Shown piece after piece: positions 28,301-35,952 of a stretch of DNA of 35,952 nucleotides. The DNA is from Elysia marginata. Lineage: Eukaryota > Mollusca > Gastropoda > Plakobranchidae. The stretch lies in assembly GCA_019649035.1 (NCBI GenBank), contig BMAT01000437.1:29677-65628 (forward strand). Reading direction: 5' to 3'. The position numbers were made by a program, and so were the translations under genes. The notes under the pieces were generated by a model that was given only the letters and a program-made list of their open reading frames with translations, was not told the origin of the DNA and ran no database searches. Every line of letters starts with the position of its first letter. Within the stretch, counting starts at the first letter, position 1.

Positions 28301-31242
28301 CAGTTCATGCTATTAGAAAGGAAGACTGTCACGAAGTCCTTATAGTGGTAATTCTTTCGTTCTGGGTGAAGTCAGCAAATGCACAATTTAGTCTTTGTGT
28401 GGAATTATAATGGGTTTGCACTCTGTATTGTCACCACCATTTAAGTAAAACTAAAAGTTGGTGTTTAGATTAAGAGTTTACAAGATACAAGTTAGCAGAT
28501 GAGGGTAGTTCGAGAGGTAAGACAAATTATCTTATGAGTCAATGGGGATTTCTCTGTCCTTGGCCTAAGTATATTCATTGAGTTAGAGCTTCTGAAGTGG
28601 TCAAATTTTTTTTTGTCATAATTATGTCTTGCGACCAATCCAATTGAGTTAGATGTTGCAATTTTTTGATATTTTGAATTTTGAACTTTTCTGACTATGA
28701 GCTTCCAAAATTATAATTGCGAGAAATAAATTAGCAAAGTTTTGAGGAACGATATTAGAATTGCATTTTTTAACAAAGAAAAAAAAAGAGATAAAACTAT
28801 TTTTTTTAACTTTTTTCTCAAATCAGGTTATTTGGGCTGGTTGCAAGAAAATTACAAGTTTTTCTTTTTTTCCCAATCTTTCTATGATATCCTTTACTGA
28901 AAATTTAGGGCTTTTGTGCAGTTCCTGATACTTCCCTTTCTTTCATTTTGCACCTTTTATTTTTTTTTTGCTTGCATTTTAGTGTACATTCATTTCTCTA
29001 TCTCCTTTGGTGGATAAAAGCTCATAAAGAAGACTGTAATAACAACAACAAAATCAGTTCTAGTAGTCGCTGTTTTTGCAACACTACTACCGGCAATCAC
29101 GTCCAATGAATAGTATTAGTAAGTCACTCACACATTCAATCCCTTCTTTAGAGGCCAGTCAAATGTGCATTAAAAAATTTTCCTTTAGCTTATCTATATA
29201 CAGGGTTTCATATATTGACAAAAAAAATGGTTTTAGATTAGGGCAAAGGGCTTGCTGTTTTTCAAGGTATAGGATTATAATGATAGCTGTACATAATCCA
29301 CTCCTAGACCTACGTGAAGGGTAAAACTAAAATGTATTTTATTTATTTTTTTCCATTTCTGTAGGCACATGGTCTGAACATAACGTTCTCAGGGAGCGCA
29401 TGAAAAAGGCATGGGCTGAAGCATATCCTTTAGGTGGCAAACAAGCCTGATTCAACAGCGACACTTTTCGTACAGCTTGGGCTTAAATTTTGTTTCCTTC
29501 TCCGAGTGATTCAACACTTCAGTAGCACTCTTTGTAAAAGACTCATTTTTTTATAGTATCCATTTCTCTATAATCCAATTAAAAATTGAAATAGCATTAC
29601 ACCTAGAAATGATGAGGAAATTTCAGTAACTTTTATTTTGCAGTAAAACTAATTTTTTTCTGAAAATATTTACTGTGAATAAAGAAACAAGATTGTAAAA
29701 CGTTTTTAAAAAGTTAATTTGATTAGTTTCCTTTTGTGTGCCTAAACTAAAAAAATGATAGAGAGATGCCATAATCTAATGATGTCAGTTTAATGTGTTC
29801 TTCTTATTCAAGTAGCTTTTAAAGTGGATTTAGTTGAACGGCTATGCTAAGCATAAAAACCCACCTATATACAACCACCTATGTAGTTAAGTCAACTAAT
29901 ATTTTCCTGCTCATCGTGAGATCTGATTTTGTTTTGTTTAAACTGAGCAATGTTTTCTTTCTTCATGTCAGTAGATATTTCTTCAATCATTTCCATTTTA
30001 CCTATATGCTTTGCGTCTGTGACAGGGTTAGATTTATTTTAATGTGTATGTGGGCGTTTTTGATTATATGTATTACTTTTTTCCAGTACATAATGATTGT
30101 TGGACAAGTTATCAAGTTATTTAAATGACAATTACTTGTTTCACAGTACATATTTTTGTTTTCTTTTTCTCTAAAGTAAGCTATGGAAAGCTTTGTTCAT
30201 GCTGCGTAACTTAAACATGTGGGAGGTATGTAGGCTGTAAGCTTTCTAACAATATCCTGGCACATGGCTTAAAAGATCTAACTGAAAGTGGCTTAAGTAT
30301 TTCTAGAGCTTTGTATAAATGATCTCTTAACTGGTTTATACTTGATGCTTGTTAACAGTTGGGGTTCTTCTCTACATATGTCCGGCACTTTCAGTCAGAC
30401 TCAGAGGGCGCCTTTATAAATTACATTTTTAAAGTACCCTCTCTATTAGGGATAGTAATAAACATTATCTTAAAACCTGAAATTAATTCATGTTTTGCAA
30501 TCAGTGCAAATGCGTTCAACGTCATAATTTTCACATGACAATGCATCATTAATCTTAACATAAGGCTACATTTTTTTACCTTTAAAACGTTGAAAATTGC
30601 ATGATGCTAGCACAATTTCGTGAAAAGAATTTAGAACTCTTTTCAACTTAAAAATACAGATATAAAGGGTAATTAATCTACTTTTGAAAGATATTGAAAT
30701 TTCTAGTATTTGACTTATTTGGAATCGTGGTGAGCCATATCTGATTGTCTCTTTGCATTAACATATATACAAATAAGGATACTTCAAATGTATTACAACA
30801 AATATGATGGCTTGAATTGTGGTCTTTAAGTAGATGTTGTATTTCAGGCAACAACCTCTTCTTAATAATTTTTACATCACAATTTGTGTATTTTTATTAA
30901 AATTTGGCAGGTATATGGGTAGAGCAGGATGTGCTTAGGGCGCGGATGCAGAAAAAGTGGAAGAATTATTTTGACAGTCTTCCGAAAGCCAGAGTCACCT
31001 GGGATAGGACTGCCACTCGACCTGCGAAGGCGCCTGACAAACCTCTGCCCAAACCTAAACCGAAATCTAAACCTAAACCTCAGCCTCAGGAAAAGGCGCA
31101 GAAAGATACAGAAGAAGAAATTGTATTTGTTACCCCACCACTAACCCCGCCTCCTCCACAGTCTGATATTGTAGAAATGCCTTCTGCCTTCAAAAGAGAT
31201 GATGAATTCTGGGAGTTTTTTGACCAGCCAATACCCAGATAA
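25123..31242 (+). CDS. Charged protein of unknown function with a duplicated 3' exon
   Basis: Coding exons: 25123-25385 (ATG at 25139), 26650-27453, then 29365-29450 and/or 30911-31242. Joins are GT-AG and in frame. Predicted products are 378 residues (exon A terminal), 460 (exon B only) or about 483 (A and B both, using a possible donor at 29434). The protein is hydrophilic and has no signal peptide or membrane segment. It has a short coiled-coil-like stretch (RRDVLQQKHQLEEAEQQLK), a basic/acidic middle (YGRKPRRHNY, EDSEKLDAYN), and in form B a lysine-proline tail (KPKPKSKPKPQPQ). The composition resembles cytoskeletal or ciliary accessory proteins, but I do not recognise the family and claim no function. 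The TTG and CTG codons upstream of 25139 in the same frame are not credible starts. Confidence 0.85.
25580..25920 (+). mobile_element. LINE 3' end (5'-truncated relic)
   Basis: EDRAFTF.GP then ESLSRFRPVLKTYLFE matches the LINE ORF2 end GDRAFSVAAPxLWNSLPxSxRxxxSLxxFKxxLKTYLF. The 3' UTR-like GTGAAGTGCTTTGAAAC, AAAAGGCGCTGTATAAAT and terminal TATTATTAT are the tail typical of L2/CR1-type elements. Stops interrupt the frame. In the first coding intron of the unknown gene. Confidence 0.85.
26020..26340 (+). mobile_element. tRNA-derived SINE
   Basis: The head has a clean A box TGGCTCAGTGG (26034-26044) and a decayed B box (GCAGATTCAATTT). The body carries GGAAAAGCAACTTACCCA, CCCGTCCACCC and TAAAATGGGTGACTGGCTAT, words I associate with molluscan SINE cores (memory, not a search). 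AGACTGCCTTCAGCGGTAGA is near the tail. Intronic. Confidence 0.75.
26650..27453 (+). CDS. Unknown-gene main exon (268 codons)
   Basis: Acceptor CACTGTTTCAG, donor CTTA/GTAAGT. The frame joins the previous exon at a split GGG codon. It encodes the coiled-coil-like stretch, RPVWLSEQDLEHSRDINILG, PYDPVKDLHFTKDRPERM, a lysine-rich section and GHTISRTQQEFNDEVHLRRV. The open frame runs on past the donor into low-complexity intron sequence, which is not coding. Confidence 0.88.
27632..27896. mobile_element. MITE family with GTCCAAATGA terminal repeats, copy 3
   Basis: Left end: ATGTTTCTCAACCAGTTAAA then TGAGTCGCATGTTGCCATTT. Right end, opposite strand: TTGTCTCACAACCAGTCC then AAATGATTTAGACGC. About 265 bp. 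One of the clearest copies. Short open frames inside are not genes. Confidence 0.85.
28615..28858. mobile_element. MITE family with GTCCAAATGA terminal repeats, copy 4
   Basis: Left end: ATTATGTCTTGCGACCAATC then CAATTGAGTTAGATGTTGCA. Right end, opposite strand: TTTTCTTGCAACCAGCCC then AAATAACCTGATTT. About 244 bp, in the same intron as copy 3. Confidence 0.82.
29365..29450 (+). CDS. Duplicated exon A (short terminus, or 69-nt cassette)
   Basis: Acceptor TTCTGTAG. Spliced to 27453 it reads STWSEHNVLRERMKKAW, AEAYPL, then GGKQA and a TGA stop at 29448-29450. AATAAA at 29678-29683 would support its use as a last exon. A possible donor, TTAG/GTGGCA, at 29434 would make it a 69-nt, frame-preserving cassette spliced to exon B. 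Its 23 residues are clearly homologous to the start of exon B. Confidence 0.75.
29678..29683 (+). terminator. Polyadenylation signal AATAAA after exon A
   Basis: A canonical AATAAA 228 nt after the exon A stop codon. It supports, without proving, a transcript ending here. Confidence 0.45.
30488..30745. mobile_element. MITE family with GTCCAAATGA terminal repeats, copy 5
   Basis: Left end: TTTTGCAATCAGTGCAAATG then CGTTCAACGTCATAATTTTC. Right end, opposite strand: ATGGCTCACCACGATTCC then AAATAAGTCAAATAC. A more diverged copy, about 258 bp, between exons A and B. Confidence 0.65.
30911..31242 (+). CDS. Duplicated exon B (long terminus)
   Basis: Acceptor AATTTGGCAG. It encodes IWVEQDVLRARMQKKWKNYF, a basic hinge, the KPKPKSKPKPQPQ proline-lysine tail, VTPPLTPPPP, then FKRDDEFWEFFDQPIPR and a TAA stop at 31240-31242. 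The same entry phase as exon A allows splicing from 27453, or from a donor at 29434. An ATTAAA at 31409-31414 and an AATAAA at 32541-32546 are possible polyadenylation signals. Confidence 0.85.
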
Positions 31243-31460
31243 CACCATCATAAAAAGAATGCTTATCTTGATTTTAAAACTAAGTAAAGTAAATACAGTC
31301 TAGTCTGGATATTTGGAGGCCTGCAGAAACTAAATTTAATTTTGAAGTATCAGAGTACTACAAGAAAGATAAAAATGGTAATCTGAATATTGTTCAAATT
31401 GAGCAAGTATTAAAAAATCATTTAGTGTAGAATTATTTGGATTGGCCTGTAGTTTCTTTA
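31216..31460. mobile_element. Probable MITE copy 6, overlapping the exon B stop
   Basis: The right end is clear on the opposite strand: ACTACAGGCCAATCCAAATA then ATTCTACAC. The expected left end, about 245 bp upstream, falls at TTTGACCAGCCAATACCC, which resembles the family's GCGACCAATCCAATTG but with gaps. The left boundary is uncertain. Confidence 0.45.
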
Positions 31461-32140
31461 GTTTCAAAAAATTTAAATCTCATGTGACGGTGATTTAAAA
31501 AAATGATGGAGACAGCGAGTGCAAGTCATAAAGTGAGAGAAGATAACTATGCAAACCATAACTTAGAACTTATATAAACGAAAAGGTATATCAATTGTTT
31601 TTTTATTATGAGAATATTTACCACAAATGACCAACAAAATAAGTGAGCACGAATAGTAGAGGTTTTGGGGTGTAATTTTGACATGAACTTTATAAACAAG
31701 TGATATTGTCTCTTTGTGCCCCCCTTTTGTGTTAGATGCCATATTGAAAAGTTTCGCTGGCCAAAAAAAAATACCAAAAGCTTTTTGCTAATAATTTTGC
31801 TGTTGCACTAGGAGTGGAACCCTTGAATTCTGACTGGGAAAAAAATGTACTCGAAAACAGCCTCTATAAGACTGACAACCCCCCCCCCCTTTTTTTTTGG
31901 AGCTTAAATTTGCTATATCCATATGAGTGGAAGTTCTCAAATTTCAAGTTGCAAAATTAGAAAGGTGGTCTTAGTTGAGGGGTTCTACTACATCTTCATT
32001 CAATCCTTTTGCCAAAAACTTTAAATGATCTAATGAAAGGTGTATTTACCCCAAGCAAGCTCATAGAACTGTGTTCAGAATAACAACCCTGATGTCGCTT
32101 GTTAGTTGTTGAATCCAAACGTACATGTTATCCACGGTTT
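31461..32140. other. Intergenic / possible 3' UTR
   Basis: Nothing recognised except a C-run joined to a T-run at about 31880-31899. Confidence 0.35.
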
Positions 32141-32142
32141 AG

Positions 32143-32200
32143 ATTTGTTTTGCAACCAATCAATTGGGTCAGATGTCACAATTTTCAAACTACAAGGTTT
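32143..32200. mobile_element. MITE family end fragment
   Basis: TTGTTTTGCAACCAATCAAT then TGGGTCAGATGTCACAATTT matches the left terminus of the GTCCAAATGA family. I find no matching right end within 300 bp, so this is a partial copy. Confidence 0.55.
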
Positions 32201-33149
32201 TAGTATCTTGAGCAATGCATAGCTCTGATCTCAAAATACCAAAGATTTCATGGAATTATACAAATTTTGTGGATAAATATAAGAAGATTTGTTGGTCTTC
32301 ATAATTATAAAAGAAATAATCATACTTCAGGGAAGTGTTCCTTGAATGAAATTCTGCAACACCTGACTGAATGGGGATGGCCAAGAGATGGCTAGATGTT
32401 TATTCTCATATGTGAAAAATATTTTTACATGTTCATCTAAATGTCATATTTGTGTGATGTACTCAGTAGTGATAAATATAATGTTCTATGAAGTTTTAAA
32501 CCCAATGTATTTTGTTGTATCAATAATGAAAAAAAAAAGCAATAAATGTTTTGAGTCAAAGTCAATGCCTTTTTACTTTTATTGTTTTCATTCCAATTCA
32601 TTTCATAATTTTAAACCTTTTAAATTTTAAAACAATTTTCTATTGTACAACCATTACTTGTGGATATTTTTCAATCACAGACACTACAAACATTGCACAT
32701 TGTAGCTGGTGAGTTTTTAAAAAAACGCAACTTTCTCAGAAGAACTGTTGGTTACAGTCAAGTCCAAATAATTCAAACCTAGATAACAAAAACACGATTA
32801 ATTCAGACTATTTTTAGATTTTGGATTTGATCACTCTTGTGTAATTCAAAAATGACATTATTCAAAATTAATTTTTTTCCCATTGAGGTTTGAAATATCT
32901 AAACCAGATGGTATATCTCAATCATATGTTTTGCTTTTGTGCATTATTCTCAACTGCTTTCAGGTCATAAAAAAAGGAACAAAATCATTTTTAAAATTTT
33001 GAATCTCTGTAACTACTCAAAACTATTTAAATATATTGAACAAACATACAATAACAGAATTTTTTTTTGAAAGCTAGGTTGTATTTAATATTGCATAACT
33101 AAGACTTTTTAAGAAGTATTTTTTGAAAATATCAGTTACAATGTGCCAA
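32201..33149. other. Intergenic sequence between convergent genes
   Basis: AT-rich. GTCCAAATAATTC at about 32762 may be another decayed MITE end. No gene recognised. Confidence 0.35.
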
Positions 33150-33418
33150 GCATAAAGTCTTGCAATCAGGGTGAATGACGCCGAAGTCGGAAATCCTTAT
33201 TTGAGAAAATATCTTTTTAAACTCCACTTTTCCTTCTTTTTCCCTACATTTTCAAACAACAATGTCTTTTAATATCTTTCCAGACAAATCTGATAATTTC
33301 ATGAAATTGCCTGCTATTCTTTAAAGCTCAGAAAAACTTTAATTTTTAAACAAGCGACGCCTTAGAATGTCAAACATGGAACTTTCAACTCATTCACTAT
33401 GGTTGCAAGACATATTAG
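33150..33418. mobile_element. MITE family with GTCCAAATGA terminal repeats, copy 7
   Basis: Left end: CATAAAGTCTTGCAATCAGG then GTGAATGACG. Right end, opposite strand: ATATGTCTTGCAACCATAG then TGAATGAGTTG. About 269 bp, diverged. Confidence 0.6.
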
Positions 33419-34761
33419 AAAAAGCAGTTATGAAGAAACGCATTCAACAACAAAACTTGACTATAATGCATGAGATTTCAGCTCTTTTCTAGACTTGAAG
33501 TTTTTGCAAAGTAAAATCATTTGAAAATTTATAAGATGTGTAAATCAAATATTGTATGGTAAAAATATAAGTAGAACTGTTTTGCATTTGGGCAGTATCT
33601 TAATTTTTGTAGACCTTTGGCAAAATGAATATAAAGAATAAAAGTTGAAAAAAAAATTCAGCTGTAAAGTTAGCAAAAAAAGATACTTATTAAATAAAGA
33701 GCAGGTTTTTAACACAATGAAATATGAGGACTAAGTCAATTTTCAGCAGTCTACAAGATCTTTGCACTTTAGTTGAGCAATGATATCAGATTATTGAAAA
33801 AAGTTAAGAAATTAAAAGACTTTAAAAACAGTTTGTCTCTTTAGTCACCAAAAAAACAGCATAATTGTTTTTATATTGAAAATGGACCTTACGAAAATCT
33901 ATCATTAAGTTACATAAATTGACAACAACAAAAAAATCAAAAACAGAGGAAAACAGTAGGAAGCAACAAAACTCATAATTTAACAAAAGACAGTTTTCGT
34001 GAAAGACAAGTAAACCCATCTCCCTTGCAAACTTAAACTCTTGTGATGTTTAGTAAACATAAAACTATTTAAAAATAGGTTTTATCCGGTGAAAGAAAAA
34101 AATTATTTATGATTTAGTCAAACTTTTCAAACAAATATTAACAGACTTCAGGATACTATTAGATCAGCTTCTGCTGCCTCAGAGATCTGATATAAAAAGT
34201 ACCCAAAACATTCTGATTAACCTTCTCTTTAGGAAAAAAAAAATTTTTCTCTTCAGTAAACCAACTGAAACCTTTCTAATTTTATTCCCAGTGCAACCTT
34301 ATTGATATAGAAGTTGGTCTTATAACAATTTCACTGAATGCTACTTTGAAGTCAATGAATTTTCCAAAAACAATTAATAAACTGGAACTTATAATTTAAC
34401 TAACAGACTTTTATGACAAAGTTCAAACTGTGAAGTACTTAATTTTTTTTTTTATTAAAGACCCGAACACCTCAGGATAGAAAATGATCCCTAAACTTTT
34501 GATATGATATTGTCCATCCTTACTTTTCTTCCTTACACTTATTCTGTAAATTGTTTGAGGTAGTTAACTCCTCAGCTATCAAAAACATTGATTACTTGAA
34601 TATAGAAAAATTTAACTAAGTGAACGGTTTTCCTGGAGCACCAAATAATAAATTTGACTCTAAAAAAAAACCCAGAAAGTTCGAGGTGAACGCTTAGAAA
34701 TGATATAACTTATTATTTTTGAAACATAAAGAAATGAAGACCATGAAAACATTCTCCATCG
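33419..34761. other. AT-rich 3' flank of the ceramidase gene
   Basis: Minus-strand AATAAA signals (plus-strand TTTATT) at 34451-34456 and 34281-34286 could end the ceramidase transcript, giving a 3' UTR of about 300-480 nt. No coding sequence seen. Confidence 0.4.
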
Positions 34762-34954
34762 CTAGTGGTGACCAGATGCCTTTACTTGAAACTCTCTGCT
34801 TGTTCCTGTAAATTTTGTATACTGTCCAAGAATTGACTTTGATGTACCGAAATGACGAATTCGGTATACGCCTTCAGCTTGGGTCTTTGCGATATCCCAA
34901 GAGATGAGTGCGTTGCTTTCACCCTGTAATATGCTCTCATCTATCCAGTGGTAT
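34762..34954 (-). CDS. ASAH2: Neutral ceramidase, last coding exon (partial gene)
   Basis: The minus strand has an acceptor TTTTCCAATGCAG followed by 193 nt to a TAG stop. The 63 residues include YHWIDESILQGESNALISWD, GVYRIRHFG, KFTGTSREFQV. This is the C-terminal immunoglobulin-like domain of neutral ceramidase, whose usual end has WDIP....GTYRI.HFG or YFG, then F.GTS..F.V. The enzyme hydrolyses ceramide to sphingosine and fatty acid at neutral pH, at the cell surface or secreted. The catalytic domain must be encoded by exons to the right of the window; none was found between 34955 and 35952. The exon starts one base before a codon boundary. Its orientation converges on the unknown gene ending at 31242. 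No frame damage is visible. Confidence 0.85.
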
Positions 34955-35952
34955 CTGCATTGGAAAACAAAACGTTAGGTAAATATGACATGGTAATCAT
35001 AGCAAATATTCAACTGGTGGATACTTCAAAGTAAGTCCAAGGATCCAGTGGAGGCACCGGTGAAAGATAAAAATATGAGCAGAGGAATTCCGACCTTAGA
35101 TCTATCTTGTTCTATCTCCGTTTTTTCTTAAATTTGAGCTAAAGCCATTTAAAGTTTCAGGCTACATACTTTAAGTCAACCATTTAAAATGAGGTTATAA
35201 GGTTATGATGAGGGCTCTGGGATTTTATTAGTCAAAAATACACTATCAAAGTAAAGATTTTTTTGCCCCTATTTCAGGTGGTATGACTGGTTCCAAATAA
35301 GCCAAAATGGTAGTGAGAACAAGATAGCACTGAGGTTGCAGAACAAAGATAGTTATCACTCAATTTGAGCTTATAGGGATAATATTGCTAGGGACAGATG
35401 AAAATTAGGCTGAGTCATAAGTCTAAAATGAAACATGACTTTCTTAAACTCAGGTTTTCATAAACTTCAAACTTTGCCGATTCAATTTTATCTCTGAAAT
35501 GCCTAGTTGCAAATAAAAATGTTTATGTAAAAATAACTTGCAGCAATCTACTTGCTTACAAAACTATTGAGAATTGAAATCAAGATTTAATCAGACTTTC
35601 TTAATCAAATTAAATAAAATTGATACCAACACAAATATGAGCAAACAAAACAAACAATCAAAAGATGAGGCATGAGCAATCATACACGACTGCAAATATT
35701 ATGAATCCCGGAGGAACAAGATTTAATTTCCAGTTATCTGGAATACTAAACCAGCACTAAATCAAACACTCAATTAAAAATACCTAGAATAAATAGTGGA
35801 GGCAGCCACTGCGCAATCAAATGCTTGAAAGATTTTAAAGGTATGAAATTAGTTGTGGGGAGAAATAGGCTTTAAGTGGAAATATCTGAAATGTCTGTCC
35901 TTAGTCTTCTTCTTCTCTTCTTCATGGCGGATCCTTGTAGGACGTAGCCTCC
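34955..35952 (-). other. Ceramidase intron (as far as visible)
   Basis: AT-rich sequence. No second ceramidase exon was recognised on the minus strand up to the window edge. The last 50 bp (polypyrimidine followed by ATGGCGGATCC) may be the start of another repeat. Confidence 0.45.

Overview
The window is eukaryotic nuclear DNA, most likely from a lophotrochozoan and probably a gastropod mollusc. The evidence is genes split by GT-AG introns, AT-rich intergenic sequence, long CT/GA microsatellites, tRNA-derived SINEs, decayed LINE 3' ends, several short inverted-repeat transposons, and repeated use of the palindrome TAGGCCTA. The species assignment is inference. No bacterial, plasmid or phage feature was seen. 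Two runs of N (12209-12863 and 23115-23499) are assembly gaps.

Layout. 1-250 is a 49-bp minisatellite that runs off the left edge. 1025-1399 (minus) is a small secreted 16-cysteine protein with a TATA-like box upstream. 2.1-9.3 kb has no convincing gene: it holds CT microsatellites, a TAC-type trinucleotide array, a decayed LINE end (about 4.74-5.17 kb) and two tRNA-derived SINE heads facing each other (6.39-6.77 kb). A miRNA-like foldback sits at 10132-10209.

10346-18934 (plus) is an SLC22-type organic ion transporter gene. Nine coding exons were reconstructed from splice sites and reading phase, and one more exon is predicted to lie in the first N gap. Its introns contain MITEs and two LINE relics. 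19.9-22.6 kb is a repeat cluster: three copies of a dispersed repeat, a 5'-truncated LINE with a TCTTA tail, and a SINE-like element.

23.6-31.24 kb (plus) is a three- to five-exon gene for a charged, unrecognised protein. Its 3' end carries two homologous exons (29365-29450 and 30911-31242) in the same phase, so the gene either has alternative termini or encodes a short tandem repeat. 34762-34954 (minus) is the last coding exon of a neutral ceramidase whose remainder lies beyond the right edge. This gene converges on the previous one.

The genes do not form an obvious pathway. The most notable points are the mirror-symmetric cysteine spacing of the small secreted protein, the miRNA-like hairpin, the duplicated 3' exon, and a MITE family of about 240-275 bp with at least seven copies in and beside the two central genes, one of which may overlap a stop codon.
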